In this document: positions 1-9,476 of the stretch, in pieces
Layout: every line of letters starts with the position of its first letter
Position numbering within the stretch: the first letter of the stretch is position 1
Source: Amoeboradix gromovi
Lineage: Eukaryota; Sanchytriomycota; Sanchytriomycetes; Sanchytriales; Sanchytriaceae
Assembly (NCBI GenBank): GCA_018985225.1
Contig: JADGIF010000013.1
Location: forward strand, 1 to 42,432
Reading direction: 5' to 3'
DNA: 42,432 nt
Made by a program: the position numbers and the translations under genes
The notes under the pieces: generated by a model
The model's input: only the letters and a program-made list of their open reading frames with translations
Told to the model about the DNA's origin: nothing
Databases searched by the model: none

Positions 1-70
1 AAGTAATAAAGCTGAAATAATGTTCCAAGTTGTTACAGAAAGTTAGTCCAGTTTTTATATTTGATGTCCC
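1..70 (-). repeat. Terminal part of an inverted-repeat (MITE-like) element, cut by the window start
   Basis: The stretch ends with a terminal repeat reading ATATTTGATGTCCC and is nearly identical to 9252-9319 and, in inverse orientation, to 42276-42345. Only the distal end of the element is visible; its body lies left of the window. The sequence after it (71-266) contains no gene that I can support. The same family forms complete elements at 8941-9319 and 37391-37672. Confidence 0.8.
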
Positions 71-266
71 ATATGTAATTCGTTCATCCATGCCATCAGA
101 TGATTGGACCTTCTGTCATGATCGTATGTTCTAGATATTTATTCTCAAATTCATACGAGATAAAGCATTCTCAACGTTTTCTGTTAATACGCTACAGGCT
201 ATGAAGATTGAGCACACATTTAGACTAAAATTGAAAAGTTTTCAACTCACAAAATTAGATTTACTC

Positions 267-1736
267 TCATAACTTTCTCTTATCACCAATCTTGTAGCTC
301 TTATTATGATAAGCCTCCTTCATTCTATTTTTGCACGCATCACTTGCAATTTTATGGTCTACAATTGGCTTAGGATAATCTACACCAATAACGCATCCCC
401 ATTTCTTTTGCTGCTCCTTTGTAGCCTCCCATGGTTGATATACGTATCTTGCAGGATAGTTCTTCAATTGCGGAACATATTTTTTTATATACTCTCCACT
501 TTTATCATATTTCTTTCCAAATGCAATCGGACTATATACTTTGAAGTACGAAGAGAAATAGGCAGAAGCAGATAGCCAGAGCCAGTTACCAGCATTAAGA
601 TTCCAATCATGATCAAGTAGTAGTTCTTGAAAAACCAACAGACCTTGTTCCCAGCTTATATAAAGATCACCCCTAGTCAAAAAGCAAGCAACAGCATGTC
701 TAGCGAGATGATGAATCCATCCTTCTGTTCGTAACTGTGTCATTATGGCATCAATGAATGGATATCCAGTTTTAGCATTTGTCCATGAACTCAGAAACGA
801 TTCGTTGTCATCCCATTGTACTTGCAAGCAAACTGGATTGCCATTCATTTTACTGAAGTTTGGAATGGCATAACCTTGAGAATGAAAAAAGTCTCTCCAC
901 AACAGTTGACCAACTAGACTAACTGGAGGTTGAGAGGACATCCTGTCATTCTGAACCAAATCCATAACTCTCCAATAAAAATCACGGGCACTTAAACATC
1001 CCCAAGTAGTATGTGGGGATAAAGTTGTAGTAGAAGCGGGTTCAAAAGAAGTTGGAGACGTTTTTGGTTTCTCAAATCTAGTGGTTTGGCGTTTGTCTTT
1101 ACAGTAAAGATCCAATAGCCTTAATGCCTCTATTTCTCCACCCTTTATTGCTGTTGTTGGTACTGCAGAACAAAACTCGTCTAGTTTAAAAATAGAGTAA
1201 TCACCAGAAAACGAAATATTTGGGAGTGGTGGTATGTTGCATATATCCAACGGCCTAGGCGGCGCGGGAAGTCGACTGCACACCTGTATAAATGAGCTAT
1301 AAGTCTTTGGCAACTTACCATCATTTTTAGCTATAACTGACGGTGGATGGTAAAGCAGCTTACCTTGAGTAGTTATAACTTTAACGTTTAGCGATTCTGA
1401 TAAACTTATGATATTTGAGTCTCTTTCAACTGCATGTGGCTCTGTTAACTCGTCAAATGCAAGGTGTGTAATTTCCCATTCAGACAATATGGACTTCAGA
1501 ACATCATAAGCATTTCCACGAGCAACAAAAAGCTTTGAATCTCTTTTTTGCAATTGTGCATCCAAATCTTCTAAACATTGCTGTAAAAACAGCCATCTGT
1601 TTGGACCTACTTTTGTATGCTGAGGATTCTCAACAATGTACAATGGAATTAATTCATGGGCATCTTTAACCATATTTAGTGCCAAATTATCTTTTAATCT
1701 TAAGTCTCTTCTTAACCATAAAAGAGCTCGTTTCAT
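267..1736 (-). CDS. PHR: (6-4) photolyase / animal-type cryptochrome family flavoprotein
   Basis: A 489-residue protein of the photolyase/cryptochrome family, light-driven DNA repair enzymes or photoreceptors that bind FAD. The N-terminal Rossmann-like domain opens with ALLWLRRDLRLKDN. The FAD-binding half carries GQLLWRDFF, the double histidine GWIHHLARHAV that is characteristic and catalytic in (6-4) photolyases, and LNAGNWLWLSASAYF. The tail contains GVDYPKPIVDH, close to (6-4)/animal cryptochrome sequences and unlike DASH or class II CPD enzymes. Length and both ends are normal. It is divergent from the next gene with only 48 bp between start codons. Retention of the two histidines favours repair activity over a pure cryptochrome; this is inference. 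Confidence 0.92.
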   Translation of the reverse strand: MKRALLWLRRDLRLKDNLALNMVKDAHELIPLYIVENPQHTKVGPNRWLFLQQCLEDLDAQLQKRDSKLFVARGNAYDVLKSILSEWEITHLAFDELTEPHAVERDSNIISLSESLNVKVITTQGKLLYHPPSVIAKNDGKLPKTYSSFIQVCSRLPAPPRPLDICNIPPLPNISFSGDYSIFKLDEFCSAVPTTAIKGGEIEALRLLDLYCKDKRQTTRFEKPKTSPTSFEPASTTTLSPHTTWGCLSARDFYWRVMDLVQNDRMSSQPPVSLVGQLLWRDFFHSQGYAIPNFSKMNGNPVCLQVQWDDNESFLSSWTNAKTGYPFIDAIMTQLRTEGWIHHLARHAVACFLTRGDLYISWEQGLLVFQELLLDHDWNLNAGNWLWLSASAYFSSYFKVYSPIAFGKKYDKSGEYIKKYVPQLKNYPARYVYQPWEATKEQQKKWGCVIGVDYPKPIVDHKIASDACKNRMKEAYHNKSYKIGDKRKL

Positions 1737-1784
1737 AGGAATTAGATGATAAACTCTTGAAATCGATCAAATTTTAAATTCTCC
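1737..1784. promoter_or_regulatory. 48-bp bidirectional promoter region
   Basis: This is the entire spacer between the divergent start codons of the photolyase and the 1013-residue protein. Both ATGs are well supported by long open frames, so both promoters must share this stretch or reach into the neighbouring coding sequence. No clear TATA element is visible. Confidence 0.5.
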
Positions 1785-4700
1785 ATGTTTACAGCATTCA
1801 ATGCGGAACCCACAAATGTTGTGATATCCCAAGACATCAATAATAAATTTTGCAAGGCTGTGAAGTCTAAGAACGTTGAGTTGTTAGAAGAGCTGCTATT
1901 AGACAACCTTGACAATACTGATTTATGTTTTAGTATATATAAACTACTTGCAGAATTGACCAGTGATAAGATTGCAATCTCTTACGGCTTAAAAGCACTG
2001 GAAATCAAAGAGCTACCCAGTATTTATGCTAACATGATGATAAAAGCTATAGAATTCAATTATCCTAGTATAGCTAAATATTGCTTGTCTAGGCTTGCAA
2101 TTGACAATTCTACTTACCTGGGTATCATAAACAACATGCATTCAAAATCTGCGCATATTTCCTCCAGTAGTTCTCCAATTTCAGTTGAAATAATCATGGA
2201 TTCCTCCATATCAAAGTCTTTTAAAAAGTTATACGATTTACTAAAACACAATCCTCTATCGCTTAGTGTTTCTATAGAGTTTAAACCTTCTGATTTTAGT
2301 ACTAAGCCTCTGGTTACTGTTGACAATTCTAATAAATCCACTCGCACCTCATCTAGACTAAAACAATCTCAACCTGTTCCAAACTCTCCTATTTTGGACA
2401 AGTTAACTCTTATTTATCCACCCGTAATCAATGAAAACGACCTCCATGAGCATTTAGCATGTCTAATTTCAAATTACAAACAATATCATTCTCGCAAACT
2501 GAATCTTAAGTCCGATTTTTACAACTGGTGTATTTTATTTGACACAGACCCAAATGCTGTGTTACGCAACGAGGATCAGTTGCTGATCTCTTCTGCTACC
2601 ACTCTGGATCAAGTGTTTACTATTTTCATAAAGATAGCTATGAATAATAATTATTACGCTCATTTGTTGGGCCTGTATCCATATATTGATAACCCTCGAG
2701 ATCCACATTTGCTGCTCTTTATTGTCAAATCTATATATAACGTCCATGTATTCATACAGCACGAGCGTATATCCACTGTTCATCCTAGTTTTACATCCAT
2801 CTACTATTCTACTTGTGACATAATTTATAATTTAGTTCAATCGGATCCCCATAACTCCGTGTTAGTAGAATGCTATTCGAATACGATATACAATCACTTT
2901 ACCAACTCTATAAACTCTAATTATCTACTAGACTACCCAACTACAATTAGAATACCCCTGGTTATAAACCCTATAAATCAGAACGAAATTAGACATTTGA
3001 ATGAAATTAAAGGTCTTGATGCCCGTCCGTCTCTTGTTGATTATTGCAGATCTCTCCTAAAGCTAACAGAGGGATATTACTTTAATTTACAATTTAGTCA
3101 TGTTATGTATTATCTGTTTCATTTTGATAAATCCACTGCATGGCTAAACCACTACATGATCTTTATATTATTCAATTACCCTGATATTATAAGCGATTTC
3201 AAATTGAACAACTGCTTTAAGATGTTTATTCTACAATTAGTTAGACACGACATATCCTTGTTAATGTTGTTACATGAATACCTGGAATCCATAAACTACT
3301 GCGAACTATTAGATCATGTATACATCGGTATCAATGGATTGTTACAACTGCCATTTGAAACCAGTGAAAAGCAGTTGTTACTGACTTGCTACTATCAAAT
3401 GAACTTGTTCAATATCAATCACTCTTTTAAAAGACAGCTATATAAAACTACCAACGTAGAACCTTTTTTAGTGTTTTTGAGAGGCATAAAAATTGATCTT
3501 AATCAGCCATGCAGCATCAAACTACAAACCGACGTCCACACAATGTTTAGTAAGCTGATTAAGAATACTCGAGAAATTGGAATATTGAATTGTTTAGAAT
3601 ACTACAACAAGCTATCTTTCATATTTAGTAAATCTATTGGTATAACCAGTATAGTACCTCAAAACTTGAGTATCGAGTGCAAGGTAATGAATCCAATAAT
3701 CACAGGTATATTACAAGTGATGCCACATGATCAGATTAAACACTGTTACAATACTTGCTTGATAGTAGAAATACTAGAAATTCTCTCCGAATCCCCAAAT
3801 ACCTTGTTGAAGAGGATAAACAAAGTATTAGATCTAAAACAAAAGTTGGTGGGGAATAAATATTTAAACTCAAATGTACATGATTGCTTGCTGCTGTTGC
3901 AACTGGCTCCATTTAAGCACTTAAATATTCCGAAACAGACACCCATTTTAATTGATCATATGATACAATACGCTCCATATGAAGCAAAGTTAAAATTTCA
4001 TTCCAGCAAAAATCCAGTGATTCGATTTGTACAAGCCAGCACTATGATGAAAATGGAATACAAACCGGAATATTTGAAATATCTATTTACCTTGCAAGTA
4101 CCATTGGAATACCAAATAAAGAGAATTTATTATTATGGCAAATTTGCTGCAAGTAGCTCAGATTTTGACATGATTGAGTTAATGAATGATCTCACAATAG
4201 ATAATATATACAAGACTTGTATTATAATGATCGATAGGCTTTTGGAGACGGACTTGGACAATTGGCAATACAGAGGTCTTTATTATAAATCCAAGTTAAT
4301 GGTGATGAACAAGGATTACGCTGGAGCATTTCAGACTATGAGTATTTTTAAAAGAAACAAGGGTGTACTGGTAACACATATATCAATGGATGAGATTGTC
4401 GGCAAGTACTACTACTACAATTACACGTTGAACGACTATTACAACTACCTGATGTACAAGAATGATGAGACAAATAACGAACTAAATACTGATGCCATAA
4501 TTAACACTAGCAGACTGGTTTATATAATGGTCGCAAGAATTAACAAACTTCAAAGTGGAAACAAGCGAGCTATATTGGAAATAGTTAAACTCCAAGAAAA
4601 CGGATTAAAACAGAACGATTTACAAGCTTACCACGGTAGCATTATAAAAGATGATAGACTATGGTACTATTTGAAGTACAGTAGGGACTTGCTAGAAGAT

Positions 4701-4826
4701 ATGGAATTGGTGGCAAGTTGCAAAACGCTGGAATTTATGATTTTAGTAGTCAATAAACTGTTAAAGATAGTAACGAGAGACGAGATGATTATGATATGCA
4801 AGGGACATTTCAAACAGTTTTTATAA
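1785..4826 (+). CDS. Large helical protein of unknown function (1013 aa)
   Basis: I do not recognise the family. The protein is almost entirely predicted helical, rich in Leu, Ile, Tyr and Asn, with amphipathic helix pairs in the first 120 residues and again from about 850 to the end, suggestive of TPR- or HEAT-like repeats. A Ser/Thr-rich, probably disordered linker lies at about residues 115-210. There is no signal peptide or membrane segment and no catalytic signature that I can see. A scaffold or complex subunit is plausible (separase and APC/C-type TPR proteins were considered but no diagnostic motif was found). The start is the first ATG, 48 bp from the photolyase start; the stop is 62 bp from the convergent secreted-protein gene. 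Confidence 0.8.
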   Translation: MFTAFNAEPTNVVISQDINNKFCKAVKSKNVELLEELLLDNLDNTDLCFSIYKLLAELTSDKIAISYGLKALEIKELPSIYANMMIKAIEFNYPSIAKYCLSRLAIDNSTYLGIINNMHSKSAHISSSSSPISVEIIMDSSISKSFKKLYDLLKHNPLSLSVSIEFKPSDFSTKPLVTVDNSNKSTRTSSRLKQSQPVPNSPILDKLTLIYPPVINENDLHEHLACLISNYKQYHSRKLNLKSDFYNWCILFDTDPNAVLRNEDQLLISSATTLDQVFTIFIKIAMNNNYYAHLLGLYPYIDNPRDPHLLLFIVKSIYNVHVFIQHERISTVHPSFTSIYYSTCDIIYNLVQSDPHNSVLVECYSNTIYNHFTNSINSNYLLDYPTTIRIPLVINPINQNEIRHLNEIKGLDARPSLVDYCRSLLKLTEGYYFNLQFSHVMYYLFHFDKSTAWLNHYMIFILFNYPDIISDFKLNNCFKMFILQLVRHDISLLMLLHEYLESINYCELLDHVYIGINGLLQLPFETSEKQLLLTCYYQMNLFNINHSFKRQLYKTTNVEPFLVFLRGIKIDLNQPCSIKLQTDVHTMFSKLIKNTREIGILNCLEYYNKLSFIFSKSIGITSIVPQNLSIECKVMNPIITGILQVMPHDQIKHCYNTCLIVEILEILSESPNTLLKRINKVLDLKQKLVGNKYLNSNVHDCLLLLQLAPFKHLNIPKQTPILIDHMIQYAPYEAKLKFHSSKNPVIRFVQASTMMKMEYKPEYLKYLFTLQVPLEYQIKRIYYYGKFAASSSDFDMIELMNDLTIDNIYKTCIIMIDRLLETDLDNWQYRGLYYKSKLMVMNKDYAGAFQTMSIFKRNKGVLVTHISMDEIVGKYYYYNYTLNDYYNYLMYKNDETNNELNTDAIINTSRLVYIMVARINKLQSGNKRAILEIVKLQENGLKQNDLQAYHGSIIKDDRLWYYLKYSRDLLEDMELVASCKTLEFMILVVNKLLKIVTRDEMIMICKGHFKQFL

Positions 4827-4888
4827 AAAATAAATCAAATTGTTAATTAGAATGCAAATTGTTTTGAAATTTATTCGTTTTAGGGATT

Positions 4889-5206
4889 TTATGCAGGAGG
4901 ATCATCAGCAGGATCATCAACAGGAGGATCAGCAGGATCATCAGCAGGATCATCAACAGGAGGATCAGCAGGATCATCAGCAGGATCATCAACAGGAGGA
5001 TCAACAGGAGGATCAACAGGAAGATCACCAGCAGGAGGCGGTTGAACACTTTTTAAATCTCCAACTGGAGTGGTAATAAGAATAGCATCTATTTTTGAAT
5101 TGTCCACATCACTTCTTTTAATTATTTCTCTCTTTTGCAAACTAATGTCTGCTCGGTTTGAAATGTAAATAGCCGAAATCACGCTAATGAGAAACATACA
5201 ATACAT
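4889..5206 (-). CDS. Small secreted or membrane-anchored protein with Asp/Pro repeats
   Basis: A 105-residue protein that starts with a short hydrophobic segment (MYCMFLISVISAIY), usable as a signal peptide or anchor. A mixed region with two Lys/Arg clusters follows, and the last 45 residues are almost only Asp, Pro, Ala and Val in units such as DPADDPADPPV. A TATA-like sequence (AGTATAAAAA on the coding strand) lies 15-25 bases before the ATG. Because the repeat unit is a multiple of three, frames on both strands are open through it; this frame was chosen for its hydrophobic leader and TATA-like element. It is convergent with the preceding gene. No homologue recognised. Confidence 0.5.
   Translation of the reverse strand: MYCMFLISVISAIYISNRADISLQKREIIKRSDVDNSKIDAILITTPVGDLKSVQPPPAGDLPVDPPVDPPVDDPADDPADPPVDDPADDPADPPVDDPADDPPA
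4893..5037. repeat. Tandem repeat of GATCATCAGCAG/GATCATCAACAGGAG units
   Basis: About 140 bp of short units, mostly 12-15 bp and always a multiple of three, with purine/pyrimidine asymmetry. It encodes the Asp/Pro tail of the minus-strand protein at 4889-5206. Unit order varies, indicating slippage or unequal exchange. Confidence 0.9.
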
Positions 5207-5436
5207 CGATATTGTCGTCTTTTTATACTTGGTAACTCTTTACATCGCCCAATCAGTGTCTCTGATTTTCCTATTCTTAGACGTCTAATACATTAATAGC
5301 TATTCTAGGCCTATATTTTAGGTTTGCTTTTTCAAGAATCATTTTGATGTTATGTAAAGCAATAGTGTCAGCAAGATGAAAGTCTCTGAAAAGCAAAGAA
5401 GTAACTTACTTTGAAAACTCATATAATGCTCATTAA

Positions 5437-7469
5437 TTAAACCGAATTTACTATAGCTTCTGCTTTACGCAATGCATTCAAAGTTGTTTTGACTTCTTCT
5501 CGTCTTTGTGCAACAATTTCGCTTTCTTCCAACAAGTTGATATTAGTTGTATCTCTGTATATCTGTGACAGCAATTCCTTTTGCATATTATCCTTACTAT
5601 ACTGCACTAGATGGTACATGATTGCTTTTGGTACCATATCACTCAATGTCCTTTTCACAATCGCAAAGTAAGAAGTTAACAACAGCTCTAAGTTAGTTAA
5701 AAATTACTTATAACCTCGGTTTCCAATATCTCTCGTTCATTCAATTGCCCTTGTGCTCTAATAACACTTGGTGGGGGAGGGGTATCGTCAAAGTTCGTTT
5801 TCTTTTTACTTCCAAAAAGCCCTCCAAACCACCCAGAATTTTCGGGTGTTCCTCCTTTTAGTACCTCTTCTTGTCTAATTGTAGTTGCATCTTTTACTTT
5901 CTCTTGTCTCCCTATAGCAGATTTAGCAGCGTAAGTGGCATCATTTACAATACTCTGTTTACCCAACAACATTCTCTCTTGCACCATTGCAGTTGCTTTA
6001 TGTCCGTTTATAAAGTCAGGATGGGCTGTATTTATATAACATGCCTCGCTGCTAATTAAATCTTCAACCAATTTATTTGTTGGTTTTAACGCAGAATTAA
6101 GAAAAGAAAGTATTGTGTTGTAGATACGGTCCTTTAATGCTGGGAAGCGCTTAAACGCAGGATGATTATTTAATAAATGAGTTAAAATTCTCAAGATTTC
6201 ATCATAAACTAATCCTACGCACTTAAGACTCGGACTTCTTAACCGCTCAATCTGCTGCTTCACAAGAACTTCAAATGCTTGTGTTCCTACAAACAAGCTA
6301 GGTTGCGATCCGCTAGAGTTATATAAAATAGTGCGAATATCTCCATCTTTAATTTTATCGAATGGGTCTAAATCACGAACACCAGCAGCAAACCATTCGT
6401 GAAACACATAAGCAATTCTTGCACCTCCACTTAGTTGATCACTCTGCACTTCACTGGTTCCATCCAAAACATTCTTAAAATCACGAGCCAGATCTGTCAA
6501 TATCTGTAGCAAAATATTAGCTTCATCATCTTTTATTGGATCACCCAGCTGCTGTAATTCTGTGGTGCACTTGATAATTTGCTGTTGGATCTTGGCTTTA
6601 GTATCTGGAAGAGTAGCTTTGATATGATGCATAAGGATTAAGTTAAGTTTCTTGGCCAAATAGCCGGTGCCGCAATATTGTGACTTATTTCCGTAAGAAG
6701 GATGGTTCTCAAAATACTTTCTCTCATCCTCGAGGGCTAATTTAATGGATTTCTTTTGATTTATATCTTTTTGACCTCGGTTTATAACTGGAACGTAACC
6801 CAATCGGAGAGGAATTACTCTACCAGCTAGCACATCAATAACATCTGTATCCTTGTCCATTAAATCAATCTTGGTTAAAACCCCAATTGTTCTTAAACCC
6901 TCAGGGTCCACCTCACGGGCCAGTTTTAACCCATCTGAATTTGCAAGATCTGTATTTGCAGCCGTAACAGCTAATATAATCGCGTTAGGGCGAGAGATGA
7001 ATTTTACAAGCATGTTGCGGATTTGGGACTCAATATCAATTGGTTGATCACCAACAGGTACTTTAGTGATTCCTGGTAAATCTACTAAAGTTAAATTCAG
7101 AACATTTGGGGAGAAAACACGCAAATTTATGGGAATAGGGGAGATCCCGGTATTGCTACCACACGCACGGTCAGTTTCCGCTATGATTTCCTTTCTAATC
7201 TCATCAAAATCAGTGAACTTCTTATCGGTGTGTAAGAACATACCATACTCCTCTTTGCTGTGAATTAACTGTAAAACAAGCGGACGTCGAGTAACAATTC
7301 CACTTCCACGAGGTAAAAAATCACGACCAACTATGTTTTCTAATACACTGGACTTGCCACTACTTTGGCTACCAATAACTGTTATTTGTGGTAAATCGAT
7401 AGGATTATTTGTAATAACACCAAGGGCATCTTGCAGCTGATTTACAAGAGTTATTAGCTGAGCATCCAT
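5437..7469 (-). CDS. VPS1: Vps1/Drp1-type dynamin GTPase, two exons split by a 20-nt intron
   Basis: Coding sequence is complement(5437..5687, 5708..7469), 670 residues. The GTPase domain shows the P-loop GSQSSGKS (33-40), the DLPG switch (130-133) and TKID (199-202). The middle domain follows, then a short variable insert ending in a Pro run (about 560-575) and the GTPase effector domain. The unspliced frame stops just after ETEVI. Removing 5688-5707 gives [18 protein letters not shown], the classic start of the effector domain, which continues to the stop at 5437. There is no PH or Pro-rich C-terminal domain, as expected for Vps1/Dnm1-type proteins acting in vacuolar, peroxisomal or mitochondrial fission. 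Vps1 versus Dnm1 is not settled by eye. Confidence 0.95.
5688..5707 (-). other. 20-nt spliceosomal intron in the dynamin gene
   Basis: Coding-strand sequence gtaatttttaactaacttag. It has a GTAA donor, a TAACTAAC branch-like motif and a TTAG acceptor. It is in phase 1. Retention gives an in-frame TAA inside the intron. Removal fuses two halves of the conserved effector domain without loss of residues. Confidence 0.93.
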
Positions 7470-7668
7470 TTTAAAAGTTTTGAAAACACCCCTATTTAAT
7501 AAAACTTAAAGCAAGGATGACATCAATATCTTTTAATGATTCAAATTAACCCATTAGAAGTTTTGCAGCACTTTCAGCTATCCGAAATTCAGAATTCTAA
7601 ATTTTGAGTTCCAAGATATTTTCAGACAACTTGATATGATGCTAGGTCTAGTACTAGGTACTTTTGGC

Positions 7669-7677
7669 ATAAATAGA
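7669..7677 (+). promoter_or_regulatory. TATA-like element (CATAAATAG) upstream of the secreted Tyr/Lys-rich protein
   Basis: It lies 24-32 bases before the ATG at 7701, so a conventional spacing to the transcription start would leave almost no 5' leader. Similar AT elements sit just upstream of the other two small secreted genes (about 5221-5229 and 17396-17403). Confidence 0.4.
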
Positions 7678-7700
7678 GACACGTGTACACCAGATAACAA

Positions 7701-8081
7701 ATGCTATTTACTTTAATTTTCGCAAGTGACTATTCAAAGCCAGATTATGGAAAAGAAGTCAATCCAGCATATAGCAAACCTGATTACAAGAAGCCGGAAT
7801 ACCATGATGACCATCATGACAATGATTATAAGGAGACTGAAGATTCGCCAGATTATAAGGACCACGATTATAAACCCTACACTAAGCCTGATATTCCAGA
7901 TTACAAAGAACAGTACGTAAAAGATGAGAAATATTCCACAGAGCCGTCGAAGACATCTTACAGCCCACCCGTTGAGTCTCAAGGCTACAGTGAACCTCCA
8001 TCTTCTCAATATGATGAATATAGCAGCGCTTCAACATTTACCCACGTAGCAATGGTCTTGGGTGCTCTTTCCTTCCAATAA
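7701..8081 (+). CDS. Small secreted, probably GPI-anchored Tyr/Lys/Asp-rich protein
   Basis: A 126-residue protein with a very short hydrophobic leader (MLFTLIFA), a body made of YKxPDY- and PDYK-type repeats rich in Tyr, Lys, Asp and Pro, and a C-terminus of small residues (YSSAS) followed by a short hydrophobic tail, FTHVAMVLGALSFQ. This is the layout of a GPI-attachment signal. The protein at 16744-17367 has the same architecture and a similar YSSAS junction, so the two may belong to one surface-protein class. A TATA-like element precedes it. No known family recognised. The body contains DYKDHD, by chance the core of a common epitope tag. Confidence 0.7.
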   Translation: MLFTLIFASDYSKPDYGKEVNPAYSKPDYKKPEYHDDHHDNDYKETEDSPDYKDHDYKPYTKPDIPDYKEQYVKDEKYSTEPSKTSYSPPVESQGYSEPPSSQYDEYSSASTFTHVAMVLGALSFQ

Positions 8082-8511
8082 ACTTTTATTACCAAATTTA
8101 TGATTTCTACTTACAATTGGGATACTCGCTTTAAAAAAATTACACTGCTTTCACACCAGTGTCCATACTTTAAGCATCAACTATGTAAGGTAGTTTTAGT
8201 ACCACTTTTTATCTACTACACGTTATTTTTATATTTGCGAAGACATTCATTGACTTGATAACTTGCTAATTGCGGTTGTGAACATTTTGGAACTAGGTGG
8301 GAAAGTGACTGCCTTGGTGTAATGGACATAGTATGTTACGATTTGTGTACCACTGCCTTTGCTTTTTTTTCTCACTAAACATTTAAAAGATGACGGCCAA
8401 AAGATTTACTGTTCTGCTTGAGTTTGTATTAACTTTGCTAAATAATATAAGCATTGATGTTTATCAATAAATATCAGCAAGAATTGAAGAGGTAAATAGA
8501 ATCATGGAATC
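8082..8511. other. Intergenic, no feature recognised
   Basis: AT-rich sequence with stops in all frames, no tRNA-like fold and no repeat shared with the rest of the window that I could find. Confidence 0.6.
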
Positions 8512-8940
8512 ATGAATATTGAAGATCTAATATCACAGAAAAGAACCTTTTCGGAGTACTTGGATGAATTGGCACCTTTTTGGAAACAAATAATTCGGTT
8601 TTTTATAGCCGGAAATGCTTCAAACAATGGCGATTTAGACGATTTGATTAAAGCAAATGATCCAATACATTATATAATAGTTGATAATTGGTGATAAGAC
8701 GATGAGTAACTCTAGATTAACAGAAAAGGATAGAAAGAAACAGAAAATCAAGAAAGGGAAATTAAATAGATTTATTTATTGGTGAATTGATGGTGAATCG
8801 CACTTTAAAGGGCAAGATCCAGTCCCGAATAGATTGTTAAGCCATAAATTCTCAAGTGTGGACAAGCAATCATTGTACCTGAAGAACACACGTCCAAGAA
8901 GTGTAGTATATGTAAGAAGGATGTGAATAGTAATGCTTAT
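8512..8940 (+). pseudogene. Decayed TnpB/Fanzor-like gene fragment, truncated by a MITE-like insertion
   Basis: A 60-codon open stretch (8512-8694) is followed by frames broken by stops. Further on, in shifting frames, there is GQDPVPNRLLSHKF and then EEHTSKKCSICKKD, which resemble the short Pro-Asn stretch and the first CxxC half of the zinc finger just before the last RuvC motif of Fanzor proteins. Two frame changes would be needed to read these together. The sequence stops matching at 8940, where the inverted-repeat element begins, so the second half of the finger is missing. Assignment rests on short motifs and is tentative. Confidence 0.4.
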
Positions 8941-9319
8941 GGGACACCAAATATAAAAACTAGACTAACTCGTTTTTAAATGTGCACCATACGGAGGAAA
9001 TGCTATCGTTAATAAAAGAACTTCTATTATAACAATTCTCTTTCATTGATTGTATTCCTCTTTTTAAGATAAAAGTAGAAGACCCTGCATCTCGTTCAAA
9101 TATATGAGGTCTTTGAGCATCTCAGAGGTTTATTTGAAATAAAGATTGGATGAAAGAGTAAGAGAATAGCTGTACAGAATATCTATTTTCCTTTCATACT
9201 CGTCAACTCCGCAACTAGCTGAATGTCCACTCGCCTCTTAAATCCATAAAATTAATAAAGCTGAAATAATGTTCCAAGTTGTTACAGAAAGTTAGTCCAG
9301 TTTTTATATTTGGTGTCCC
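8941..9319. mobile_element. MITE-like element with ~29-bp terminal inverted repeats and TTAT target duplication
   Basis: It starts GGGACACCAAATATAAAAAC and ends with the inverse complement of nearly the same sequence (GTTAGTCCAGTTTTTATATT then TGGTGTCCC). The element is bracketed by TTAT on both sides, a plausible 4-bp target-site duplication. The 379-bp interior has no substantial open frame. The right ~170 bp are nearly identical, inverted, to 42276-42432, and the end matches 1-70. The left half is homologous to the element at 37391-37672. No transposase is in the window, so it would be non-autonomous. Confidence 0.82.
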
Positions 9320-9476
9320 TTATGGAAACGAAAGAGGTTGCGAATATGTGAATCCTGATCAGAATGCTACTTTGAATATTAGAAATGTATTTATTAGTTT
9401 TACAAAAACACTAAAACTTTAATTACTTTATCCACGTGCGTTATGAATCTTTTTTAAATCATTTTAAGCAAGGAGA

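Noticed and set aside
7840-7880. DYKDHDYK resembling a FLAG-type epitope tag
   Set aside because: It is part of a natural PDYK repeat series in a native-looking gene with no vector sequence nearby. It may only matter for antibody cross-reaction.
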